A stretch of 64,000 nucleotides of DNA from assembly GCA_004213515.1 (NCBI GenBank), contig SHAK01000010.1, forward strand, positions 1-64,000, given 5' to 3'. Positions 27,998 through 36,337 of this stretch are shown piece after piece. Position 1 is the first letter of the stretch. Each line of letters begins with the position of its first letter. Both the position numbers and the translations under genes were made by a program. The notes beneath the pieces were generated by a model. It saw only the letters and a list, made by a program, of their open reading frames with translations, was not told the DNA's origin and made no database searches. Origin of the DNA: Limisphaerales bacterium. Lineage in GTDB: Bacteria > Verrucomicrobiota > Verrucomicrobiia > Limisphaerales > UBA1096.

Positions 27998-30223
27998 TTA
28001 ATGCTGGAACAGAAATTCACGGCTGGTCATTAGCGCCCAGAATAAGTCCTCTACAGCGGCTCGACGCTCTATTTCAGGTGTGGCATCGAATATCTGAGAA
28101 AGTCGTTTTCGTTCGGTATCACTAGGTAACCTGGATAGGCAGAGTAGGTAGGTTTCCTCTATGATCTGCTCGTCACTTTGCGGAATCATAACGTTTACAC
28201 AACTCTGTTCGCTTCGTAGGTTACTGTTGAGAGTGTCCCCGTTAGAAAGATGTAGAACTTGCACCATACTGGGCTTGTTAGACCGTTCACATTCACAGGT
28301 GATCTCGCGTTCGTTTCGGCCAAAAGTTTTAAGAAAATAAGAAGTGACAGAGGAGTCAAATAACTGCAGTGCACGAGTTCCATCGCGGTAGAAGTTTGTC
28401 CCCTGCGTGCTGCCGTCGGAGAGTGTGATCTGGTCGTATTTTGGAGAGACTTGGGTTACCGATGTTATGGCATCCTGCAGTACTTCTGCCATCAATCTTC
28501 GAGGGTAATAGCGAGAGTAATATTTTTGATCCTCCATGTTTTCCGCGAGCGGCTTACTGGTTCTCTGATAGGTTTCGCTCTGCAAAATGAGCCGCATTAG
28601 GGCCTTGAGGTCGTAATTGTTCTCAACGAGATACGACGCGATTTCTTCTAGTAACTGTTCGTTTGAGGCAGGGTTGGAGACTCGCAGGTCGTCGACTGGT
28701 TCAACGATGCCTCGTCCGAAAAAGTTAGCCCATACACGGTTGGCGATGGAGCGGGTAAAGTATGGATTATCTGGCGAAGTCAGCCATGCTGCTAATGCCT
28801 CGCGACGGTCCTCAGGAGAGTCACTTTCTATTGATTGACCGTCTAGCGGTGCGGGGGGTCTGGGTTTTCCGGTGCGAGGTTGAATAAGGTCTCCTCGGTC
28901 GGCAATGAAAAGAGTTCTAGCCCCATTTCCATTGCGTGCATCGCCGCCCCAGCCCTTGGCCCTTACACGCGCAAATAAGTTGGCAAACGAGTAGTACTGG
29001 TCGTTGGTCCACTTTTCTAAAGGATGATTGTGGCATTTGGCGCAGTTAATCGAGAGGCTCATGAATGCCTGACTTACATTCTCCGCCATCGTCTCAGGAT
29101 CTTGGTGAACGGAGTAAAAGTTCGTAGCACCGTTTTTCATTGTGTCACCTTTTGCAGAGATGACTTGTCGCACAAGTTTATTCCACGTAGTGCCTTTTTC
29201 CATCTCACCACGTAGCCATTGATAGTACGACTTAAGCGCGTCTGGGCGGAGTTTGCGTCCGCTTATTAAAAACAGATCCGAAAGACGATACGTCCAGTAA
29301 TCGATAAACTCAGGTTGAGCTAGTAAAGACTCAATCAATTCATCGCGCTTAGTTTCTGATGTGTCAGCCAGGAACGTACGCGTGGACTCGGGTGTAGGTA
29401 GCATTCCGACGACATCTAGATGAACCCGTCGAATAAACTCGCTGTCAGAACTCCTTGGTGATGGCTTTAGATTAAGTCGACGCAACAAGTTAAGGACAGC
29501 ATCGTCAATCACGTTGCGTCTAGGAGCTTTGTTGTAGGTATCGTTCGGAATAACATTTGGCCAAGGAGATCTAATCCGCGCCAATGCAATCTGACCAGAA
29601 TACCAGGCTGTTATGGCGCCGTCCCCGTACCCGATGACTTTGGCCAATCCGGTGGATTCGTTCACCTCGGCCACGGTTGCGTCGGTCGAGGCGAACCTTG
29701 CCCATTGTGTGACGTCGCGCTCGGTACCGTCACTAAAAAAAACCCGTGCAGTTAACTGCTGTGCTTGGCCTTTTTTTAACTGGGAAAGGGTGGGCGATAT
29801 TTCGAACTTTTTTATAGTGGGGTCGTTGTCGCTTGGCCCAGGTGCCCCATGTTGAATCCATCGTGTTAGAATCCGATATCCTTCCGATTTTTCGTGCAGT
29901 ACTTTTCCTCCCTTGTGCCTAACTGCAGCGGTTGGCTTGGTGACAAATAGGCTGGTCGCGGGTGCAGCGAACTCGATGCGTCGTCCTCGGTTTTCTCTTG
30001 TAATGTTGTAATAATCGGTTGCCGGGTCATAAGCATTTAAGCTGAGTCGGAATCCTCCCTTGCCGGCCAACGCCCCATGGCAGCCGCCGCCGTTACAGCC
30101 TGCTTTGGACAACACTGGCATCACATCATGGCGAAAACTTACTTTACTATTTTCATCAGTAGATGCTTTGAGGGGCAGTGCAATAATTAACAGCACTAGG
30201 CCAAGTGCAATCAGGCATTTCAT
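27998..30223 (-). CDS. DUF1549/DUF1553 protein with Ig-like (Big2) domain
   Basis: After the signal peptide comes the GCNGGGCHGALAGKGGFRLSL block, the usual opening of the long DUF1549/DUF1553 subtype. A bacterial Ig-like domain follows (ARVFFSDGTERDVTQWARF, about 155-215), then DUF1549 with CAKCHNHPLEKW, and DUF1553 (NRVWANFFGRGIVEPVDDLR). Length (741) is normal for the subtype. It overlaps the DUF1501 gene by 4 bases upstream and is 3 bases from the WD40 gene downstream, a tight three-gene operon. This Big2-bearing subtype usually occurs with DUF1501 and a WD40 or PPC protein, as here. Biochemical function is unknown. Confidence 0.92.
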   Translation of the reverse strand: MKCLIALGLVLLIIALPLKASTDENSKVSFRHDVMPVLSKAGCNGGGCHGALAGKGGFRLSLNAYDPATDYYNITRENRGRRIEFAAPATSLFVTKPTAAVRHKGGKVLHEKSEGYRILTRWIQHGAPGPSDNDPTIKKFEISPTLSQLKKGQAQQLTARVFFSDGTERDVTQWARFASTDATVAEVNESTGLAKVIGYGDGAITAWYSGQIALARIRSPWPNVIPNDTYNKAPRRNVIDDAVLNLLRRLNLKPSPRSSDSEFIRRVHLDVVGMLPTPESTRTFLADTSETKRDELIESLLAQPEFIDYWTYRLSDLFLISGRKLRPDALKSYYQWLRGEMEKGTTWNKLVRQVISAKGDTMKNGATNFYSVHQDPETMAENVSQAFMSLSINCAKCHNHPLEKWTNDQYYSFANLFARVRAKGWGGDARNGNGARTLFIADRGDLIQPRTGKPRPPAPLDGQSIESDSPEDRREALAAWLTSPDNPYFTRSIANRVWANFFGRGIVEPVDDLRVSNPASNEQLLEEIASYLVENNYDLKALMRLILQSETYQRTSKPLAENMEDQKYYSRYYPRRLMAEVLQDAITSVTQVSPKYDQITLSDGSTQGTNFYRDGTRALQLFDSSVTSYFLKTFGRNEREITCECERSNKPSMVQVLHLSNGDTLNSNLRSEQSCVNVMIPQSDEQIIEETYLLCLSRLPSDTERKRLSQIFDATPEIERRAAVEDLFWALMTSREFLFQH

Positions 30224-31605
30224 GAAAATAGTTCCTTGATGGGTTCGTTGCCAAAGTCAACGAGTGGAAAAGGCCGTCCGCTTGGCCCAGGTAGGGTTGC
30301 TTTGGGGTTTAGACCAAGGCTGTGAAAGATCGTTGCCACAACGTCACCTGGTTCCACCGGTCGCTCTGCAGGAAAGCCCCCAATGGGGTCGCTTTTACCT
30401 ACAACCTGTCCACCTTGTACACCTCCGCCTGCGAAGGAACAGGTGAAGCATTGAGGCCAGTGGTCGCGTCCGCCTGCCGGGTTAATCTTGGGAGTCCGGC
30501 CGAACTCAGAGAGTGTAGTTACCATTGTGTCGTCGAGCAGCCCTCGTTCGTGCAGATCCTCAATCAAAGCGCTGTAGCCCTGATCATACATTGGAGCTAC
30601 CTGTTCCTTCATCTGTTTGACGGAGATGAATGGCTTAGAGCCGTGAATATCCCATGAGAGTTGATCGAACACGGTGAGGAAACTATTAATAGTGACCATT
30701 CGGACGCCGTTCTCTACGAGGCGGCGGGCTAGTAGACAGCATTGGCCAAAGCGGTTCATACCGTAGCGTTCCCTCACAGCCAGTTTTTCACTGGTTATGT
30801 CAAATGCTGCTCGAGCTTGTTCACTGGTCATCATACGAAAGGCAGAGTGAAAGCTGTCATTGAGCAGTCGAGCGTCCTCACTGGCTTCAAAATTCTTTAC
30901 TGCATTATCTACGATGTTACGCATCTTACGTCTACGATCTAATCTTGCGGCTCCGATCTGATCGGGAGGCAAAAGGTCAGGAACCTTGAAGTTCTTTTGT
31001 GCAGGGTTAGCGTTAAGTGCGAAAGGGTCGTGTGCCTTGCCTAGGAACCCTCCAGCTTGACCGTTAGGCATATTACCTCCGCCGCGTCCCATCAACTCCG
31101 GAAGCACAACGAATGGTGGAAGGTCGCTCTTGCGACCGAGTAGATGACTTGCGACCGCTCCGGCATGAGGGGTTTGGATGCCGCCTGTAAAACGTCGGCC
31201 GGTTTGCATGATCTGCCAGCCCGCATCGTGTACTGCCGCGCCGCCGTGGTGAACGGTTCGGACGAGTGAAAACTTGTCGGCTATCTTAGCGTGTCGAGGG
31301 AGGATCTCCGAGATATCTATTTCAGAGGATTTGGTACGAATTGGCTTAAATGGACCTCGAATTTCCCTAGGGGCATCTGGTTTCATATCCCACAAATCGA
31401 CATGACTTGGCGCCCCGAGATTAAAGATCATGATGCAGGCGCGATTGTCGTGTCCAGGGCGAACAGCGCCGGTCTCTTTTGCTGCAAGTAGTTGCGGCAG
31501 AGATAATCCGGCAGCGGCAAGTGACCCTATCTGCAGGAACTCCCTTCTTTTCAAGTGACTGCCCCCACATATGGAGGCCTGTTCTTCAGCCAAGAAATCA
31601 AACAT
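30220..31605 (-). CDS. DUF1501 family protein, Tat-type leader
   Basis: The frame opens further upstream (ATG at 31734), but the start is set at ATG 31605 because the family normally begins MFD followed by a twin-arginine leader; here MFDFLAEEQ leads into LKRREFLQIGSLAAAGLSL. That gives 461 residues. Core motifs are APSHVDLWDMKPDAP, HHGGAAVHDAGWQIMQTG and LSEFGRTPKINPAGGRDHWP, the latter near the C-terminus. It is the first gene of the three-gene minus-strand operon and is divergent from the sulfatase at 31750, with 144 bases between starts that should contain both promoters. The same pairing of DUF1501 with DUF1553 occurs at 1-4608. Confidence 0.9.
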   Translation of the reverse strand: MFDFLAEEQASICGGSHLKRREFLQIGSLAAAGLSLPQLLAAKETGAVRPGHDNRACIMIFNLGAPSHVDLWDMKPDAPREIRGPFKPIRTKSSEIDISEILPRHAKIADKFSLVRTVHHGGAAVHDAGWQIMQTGRRFTGGIQTPHAGAVASHLLGRKSDLPPFVVLPELMGRGGGNMPNGQAGGFLGKAHDPFALNANPAQKNFKVPDLLPPDQIGAARLDRRRKMRNIVDNAVKNFEASEDARLLNDSFHSAFRMMTSEQARAAFDITSEKLAVRERYGMNRFGQCCLLARRLVENGVRMVTINSFLTVFDQLSWDIHGSKPFISVKQMKEQVAPMYDQGYSALIEDLHERGLLDDTMVTTLSEFGRTPKINPAGGRDHWPQCFTCSFAGGGVQGGQVVGKSDPIGGFPAERPVEPGDVVATIFHSLGLNPKATLPGPSGRPFPLVDFGNEPIKELFS

Positions 31606-31749
31606 AACGCAAAAAATAGAGCGGCGATCAATCCGCGAGGTGTACTTGGCAATACTAGCGTTTCGTTTTAAAGATGCACGACGAAAACGCTGCCGGATTG
31701 ACAAAGCTACGCTCGGCTGCAATTTCATGGGCACAAATTGCTAAAAATA

Positions 31750-33333
31750 ATGAAACTTAGAATAACTTCGTTGGCGCTAGCTGTCGTATTTGCTTGGCTC
31801 TGTGGGGTGTGTGCGGTTGATGCAAAATCCAAGACTCGCCCTAATATTCTTTTTATTCTTGCTGATGATCTTGGATGGAAGGATTTAAGTAATGAGGGGT
31901 CAACATACTACGAGAGCCCTAACATCGACCGTATCGCTCGTGAAGGAATGAAATTCACACGTGGCTACGCAGCGTGTCAGGTTTGCAGTCCTTCCCGGGC
32001 GAGTATTATGACAGGTAAATATCCTACTAATCACGGAATCACTACCTGGATCGGTGACCGCGCCGGTGAGGCTTGGCGCAGTACACGGCGAAACGATACC
32101 CATCTACCCCCAGAGTACGATCGTAAACTTAGAGCCTCCGAAATCACACTGGCTGAGGCGCTAAGAGAGCAGGGATACAAGACATTTTACGCAGGCAAAT
32201 GGCACATTGGCGGTAAGGGTTCATGGCCAGAAGATCACGGTTTCGACATTAACAAGGGAGGGTGGGATGTTGGCAGTCCTCACGGCGGCTTTTTCTCACC
32301 TTGGAAAAATCCTACACTCGAATCTGGTCCTCCGGGGGAGTCGCTACCCATTCGCTTGGGTAATGAAACCGCCAAGTTCATCGAGGAGCACAAGGATAAG
32401 CCGTTCTTAGCCTTCCTTTCTTTTTACTCCGTACACGGCCCAATTCAAACTACACCCAAGTTGTGGAAAAAATACAGAGAAAAGGCTTTGTCCGCTGGTT
32501 TGGTAAAGGAGCGTTTCAAATTCGATCGCCGACTAAACGTTCGACAAGTTCAGGACTGTCCAATCTACGCCGGGATGATCGAGACAATGGATGATGCAGT
32601 TGGTATTGTACTGGATAGGCTGGATAAGCTTGGCTTGGATAAAAACACAATTGTCTGCTTCACATCTGATAATGGTGGGGTGTCCTCGGGAGACGCTTAC
32701 TCGACCAGTAATATGCCGTTGCGAGGTGGTAAAGGCAGGCAGTGGGAGGGTGGCATTCGTGAGCCTTATTACATCAAGGTGCCGGGGGTAACCAAGCCAG
32801 GTGGGACGAGTGCTGTTCCTGTCAACGGAATTGACTGGTACCCCACACTACTGGAATTGGCAGGCATTAAAGTGCCGGTGAACCAGTCCGTTGACGGTGT
32901 CAGCATTGTCCCCATACTGAAGGGTGGTAAAATTTCCAAGCGTCCGCTGTATTGGCACTATCCTCATTATGGCAACCAAGGAGGTGAACCGTCCTCAATC
33001 ATAAGTCAAAACGATTGGAAATTAATCCACTACCACGAAGACGGGCGTGACGAGATTTACCACTTGGTCAATGATCCGAATGAGACAACCGATCTAGCCA
33101 AGAGTGAAACCAAGCGGGTAAAGCGATTGCGAAAAAAGCTCGATGCTTGGCTAAAGGAAACCAAGGCTCGATTACCGACTAAGGACACTCAGGTCGACTT
33201 GGCCAAGCGCGAGGCGCGTCTCAAGTCCATTTCCACAGATGGCAAGGCGCGGCTTGAGAAGCAGCATGCAAACTTTTTAAAAAAGAATTTTAAACCGAAT
33301 AAGGACTGGTGGGGCAGCGCACCGGTTGATTAG
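31750..33333 (+). CDS. Secreted arylsulfatase-type sulfatase
   Basis: The start is set at ATG 31750; a TTG 12 bases earlier also opens the frame. A signal peptide covers about residues 1-25. The sulfatase domain begins NILFILADDLGWKDLSNEG and contains CSPSRASIMTG with the formylglycine cysteine at residue 79. Further family blocks are YAGKWHIGGKG, FTSDNGGVSSGDAYSTS and RGGKGRQWEGGIREP. It has the usual length for arylsulfatase-A-like enzymes (527 residues). Sulfate ester removal from a polysaccharide is expected; the exact sugar cannot be read from sequence. It starts a plus-strand group with the sugar isomerase-like protein and another sulfatase. Confidence 0.92.
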   Translation: MKLRITSLALAVVFAWLCGVCAVDAKSKTRPNILFILADDLGWKDLSNEGSTYYESPNIDRIAREGMKFTRGYAACQVCSPSRASIMTGKYPTNHGITTWIGDRAGEAWRSTRRNDTHLPPEYDRKLRASEITLAEALREQGYKTFYAGKWHIGGKGSWPEDHGFDINKGGWDVGSPHGGFFSPWKNPTLESGPPGESLPIRLGNETAKFIEEHKDKPFLAFLSFYSVHGPIQTTPKLWKKYREKALSAGLVKERFKFDRRLNVRQVQDCPIYAGMIETMDDAVGIVLDRLDKLGLDKNTIVCFTSDNGGVSSGDAYSTSNMPLRGGKGRQWEGGIREPYYIKVPGVTKPGGTSAVPVNGIDWYPTLLELAGIKVPVNQSVDGVSIVPILKGGKISKRPLYWHYPHYGNQGGEPSSIISQNDWKLIHYHEDGRDEIYHLVNDPNETTDLAKSETKRVKRLRKKLDAWLKETKARLPTKDTQVDLAKREARLKSISTDGKARLEKQHANFLKKNFKPNKDWWGSAPVD

Positions 33334-33518
33334 TCACTCCAATCTGTTGATGGTCTTTTTTGAAGATTGAAAGACTAGGTAAACGATGCACAGCCTAAGT
33401 GTCGAGGTATTAGCAAGATGGTTTGGCCAAAAGTCATGCTCGACGTATCGACCGGTTTTTCTCATCATTCTCTTACAAAACTAAGCGTTTAACCAAACGC
33501 ACCATGAAATAATACTTT

Positions 33519-34409
33519 ATGAAACTACAACGACGACAATTCCTGAAATCCTCTGCAGTTATCACTGCAGGGACGGTTCTTTTACCCGGTGCCTATGCGG
33601 TAACTAAAGCCAATCGACCCCGCTATCAGATTGGGCTTTCGCAGTACTCTCTTCGAGCAATGTTTAAGGACGGTTCGCTTGATCCGCTGGATTATCCGGC
33701 ATTCAGCGTAGACCAGTTTGGCATCAATCAACTCGACCTCTGGGAAGGTGGTCTGCCGAAGGATAAACTCGATGATAAAAAGTATTTGAAACAACTCAAA
33801 CGTCGTGCGAATAAGACTAATGTTGAGCTTTTTTTATTGATGTCCGGTGTTCTAGATGCCAGTCCTCAAAAACGTGAAGCGAGTCTAAAACAGATTCTGC
33901 CTTCGCTCTTGCGAGCACAGATTCTGAGGTGTGAGTATGTTCGTGTTTTTCTTCGAGTCCCAGGCAGCGATGAGGCGATTGGATTGGAGGCAAGCGTCGA
34001 AGCTCTTAAGCCGTTGTCCGACGCTGCTGCAGAAAAGAACGTTATCATTGCTATAGAGCCTGGAGCATCACAGCTGAGCCAGCGCGGTGCATTTCTTGCA
34101 AAGGTCGCAAAAAGACTTAACCATCCAGCGTGCAAGCTAATGCCGGACTTCGGTAAATTGCGGAACAATGTTTATGATGGGACTTCGGCGATGATGCCCT
34201 ACACAGCGGCGATCTCCTGTAAAATGCACAGTTTTGATGATAATGGAAACCAACCGGATTTCGACTATCAACGCTTGATGAAGATTATTGATAAGGCTGG
34301 TTACCGAGGCATCCTTGCAATTGAGTGGGAAGGGCAAAAATTAAAACCGATACCTGGGGTGAAGGCTTCTAAAAAGCTGATTGAGGCATCACTTAAATCT
34401 ATCGCTTAA
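33519..34409 (+). CDS. Sugar phosphate isomerase/epimerase-like TIM-barrel protein, exported
   Basis: A twin-arginine leader (LQRRQFLKSSAVITAGTVLLPGAYA) precedes a xylose-isomerase-like (AP endonuclease 2 family) TIM barrel: IGLSQYSLRAMF at the start, EYVRVFLRVPG, IAIEPGASQLSQRG, LMPDFGKLRNNVYDG and AIEWEGQKLKP supply the usual metal-binding Glu/Asp/His positions. At 296 residues it is a single-domain member. These exported enzymes are common in PVC sugar-catabolic loci and some act as hydroxypyruvate-isomerase-like or 3-keto-sugar enzymes. It lies between two sulfatases and starts 185 bases after the first; the second begins 2 bases after its stop. Confidence 0.85.
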   Translation: MKLQRRQFLKSSAVITAGTVLLPGAYAVTKANRPRYQIGLSQYSLRAMFKDGSLDPLDYPAFSVDQFGINQLDLWEGGLPKDKLDDKKYLKQLKRRANKTNVELFLLMSGVLDASPQKREASLKQILPSLLRAQILRCEYVRVFLRVPGSDEAIGLEASVEALKPLSDAAAEKNVIIAIEPGASQLSQRGAFLAKVAKRLNHPACKLMPDFGKLRNNVYDGTSAMMPYTAAISCKMHSFDDNGNQPDFDYQRLMKIIDKAGYRGILAIEWEGQKLKPIPGVKASKKLIEASLKSIA

Positions 34410-34411
34410 GC

Positions 34412-35911
34412 ATGTTTCGGTTGATGCTTTTAAGCCTGTTTTGCGGCATTTCGTTGCTTGGGGCTAATCCCAATGTTGTCATAATTTATGTTGATGATAT
34501 GGGGTATGGTGATGCGTCCTGCCTAAACCCACAGTCCAAGTTTAAAACACCAAACATCGATCGATTGGCTAAAGAGGGGATGAGCTTTACTGACGGTCAC
34601 AGCTCCGACACGGTTTGTTCGCCGTCGAGGTACGGTCTATTGACTGGTCGTTACTCTTGGCGAACGAAGATGAAGCGCGGTGTAATGGGAGCAGAGGGAG
34701 AGTGTCTTATCGCCGATGAGCGAATGACGCTGGCCTCATTTTTGCGCGACAACGGCTACACCACGGCGATGGTCGGTAAATGGCACCTCGGGATGGACTT
34801 TCCTGGGACCAAGGGTAACCGAGATTGGTCGAAGCCTACAGTCGACATGCCCTTGGACAAAGGGTTTGAATACTTCTGGGGGCTTCCTGCCTCAATGAAT
34901 TACGGGGTGCTAGCGTGGTTCGAAGGTCGTATGGCTAAAGTGCCGCCAACTCTATTTACTCGCAAGAAGTCAAATCATATCGCGAACGATGATTATCGAA
35001 TAGCCCCCCCTTATCAGGCAAAGCCTTTAAAGCCAAACGACCTTGAGGTTGCGAGTGATTTTATAGATATCGAATGCCTCGATCGATTTACAGAACAGGC
35101 GATTAAGTGGCTTGATGGACAAGCTTCTGCTTCCCGAAACGGTAAGCCGTTCATGTTGTACCTCTCCTATACTTCACCCCACAAACCAGTGATTCCGTTA
35201 AAGCGATTTAGGGGTAAGGGAGGTGCCGGGGCATACGGTGATTTTATGATGGAGACTGACTGGCATGTGGGGAGGGTACTCGATTGTATCGACAAAAATA
35301 AATTGACTGACAATACAGTAGTTGTCTTCACAAGTGACAATGGCCCCGAGTCTACTTGGCGTAGACGCATTGAGGAATATAACCATCACAGCAATGGTAT
35401 CTACCGTGAGGGTAAACGCTCAATTTACGAGGGAGGTCATAGGGTCCCGTTTCTTATTCGTTGGCCTAATAATGTTAAGGCTAGTAGTAAGTGGGATTCG
35501 CCAGTTTGCCAGACCGACTTTCTAGCTACCTTTGCTGATATTTTGGGTAAAAAACTTCCTGAGAATGCAGGCGAAGACAGTGTTAGTTTTTATAAGGCTT
35601 TGATCGGTCAGAATGCTCCACAGCGATTCGCAATGATTCATCATAGTATGCGGGGTCGATATGCAGTGCGTGAAGGTAAATGGAAGTTGATCATGGAGAG
35701 TGGGAGTAAAGATTCTAAAAGGGAGTTGTATGATCTTTCAGTTGACCCTGGAGAGTTAAGTAATCTTATCGTTAAGTATCCGGATGTAGCTGAGCGTTTG
35801 AAAAAAAGTATCACAGAGATTATCCAAAATGGGCGGACCACTTCCGGTCGTGCTCAAAAAAACGACACTAAATTTTGGAGTGATCTCCATTGGATGAGTG
35901 ATCCAGACTAA
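34412..35911 (+). CDS. Secreted sulfatase
   Basis: A short signal peptide (1-18) precedes NVVIIYVDDMGYGD and the formylglycine motif CSPSRYGLLTGRY, cysteine at residue 69. Other sulfatase blocks are AMVGKWHLGMDFPG, VVFTSDNGPEST and RGRYAVREGKWKLIMESG. At 499 residues the length is typical. It begins two bases after the isomerase-like gene stop, so the two are likely one transcript. No formylglycine-generating enzyme is encoded in the window, so maturation depends on one elsewhere in the genome. The sulfated substrate is unknown. Confidence 0.92.
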   Translation: MFRLMLLSLFCGISLLGANPNVVIIYVDDMGYGDASCLNPQSKFKTPNIDRLAKEGMSFTDGHSSDTVCSPSRYGLLTGRYSWRTKMKRGVMGAEGECLIADERMTLASFLRDNGYTTAMVGKWHLGMDFPGTKGNRDWSKPTVDMPLDKGFEYFWGLPASMNYGVLAWFEGRMAKVPPTLFTRKKSNHIANDDYRIAPPYQAKPLKPNDLEVASDFIDIECLDRFTEQAIKWLDGQASASRNGKPFMLYLSYTSPHKPVIPLKRFRGKGGAGAYGDFMMETDWHVGRVLDCIDKNKLTDNTVVVFTSDNGPESTWRRRIEEYNHHSNGIYREGKRSIYEGGHRVPFLIRWPNNVKASSKWDSPVCQTDFLATFADILGKKLPENAGEDSVSFYKALIGQNAPQRFAMIHHSMRGRYAVREGKWKLIMESGSKDSKRELYDLSVDPGELSNLIVKYPDVAERLKKSITEIIQNGRTTSGRAQKNDTKFWSDLHWMSDPD

Positions 35912-35917
35912 TTTAGA

Positions 35918-36241
35918 TCAATCAATAAAAGTACAGATATATTCGCAGATGCCTTCCTTAATTTCTATATCGAAGCTGCTTTTGGGTTGTACGTCGAAGC
36001 TTTGGCCGGCGCTGTAGTCGGTATTATTTGAGTCTCCCTGCACTTTGACAGTGCAATTTCCTGCAATGATTTCCATATGCTCGGCTTTGTCGGTGCTAAA
36101 ATGAAATTTACCAGGGTAAATCATTCCAAGTGTTTTTTCATTTCCGTCTTCAAGGATGATGGTGTGACTAACAACTTTTCCATCAAAATAAACATTGGCC
36201 TTGGCTACTGCAGTTACATTTTTAAATTCTTTGTTTTTCAT
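35918..36241 (-). CDS. ppnP: Pyrimidine/purine nucleoside phosphorylase PpnP
   Basis: This 107-residue cupin has the PpnP (DUF1255) pattern: NVYFDGKVVSHTI at the start, GMIYPGKFHFSTDKAEHMEIIAG in the middle, YSAGQSFDVQPKSSFDIEI and the closing CEYICTF. The E. coli enzyme cleaves a broad range of nucleosides to free base and ribose 1-phosphate in the cytoplasm. It stands alone on the minus strand between plus-strand genes, convergent with the sulfatase (6 bases between stops). No signal peptide is present, unlike its neighbours. Confidence 0.88.
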   Translation of the reverse strand: MKNKEFKNVTAVAKANVYFDGKVVSHTIILEDGNEKTLGMIYPGKFHFSTDKAEHMEIIAGNCTVKVQGDSNNTDYSAGQSFDVQPKSSFDIEIKEGICEYICTFID

Positions 36242-36337
36242 GGCTGGGGAATTTTTTAGATAAGCGCATCGATGTCAACGGTTAAGTTACGGATTGACGT
36301 GCTGAGGTGGGAGGTTTTTTATTCAGCAATCACATCG

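Noticed and set aside
33334-33518. Hidden small gene or RNA in the 185-base gap between sulfatase and isomerase-like gene
   Set aside because: No stable hairpin with a T-run, no conserved-looking short frame and no tRNA-like fold was seen.
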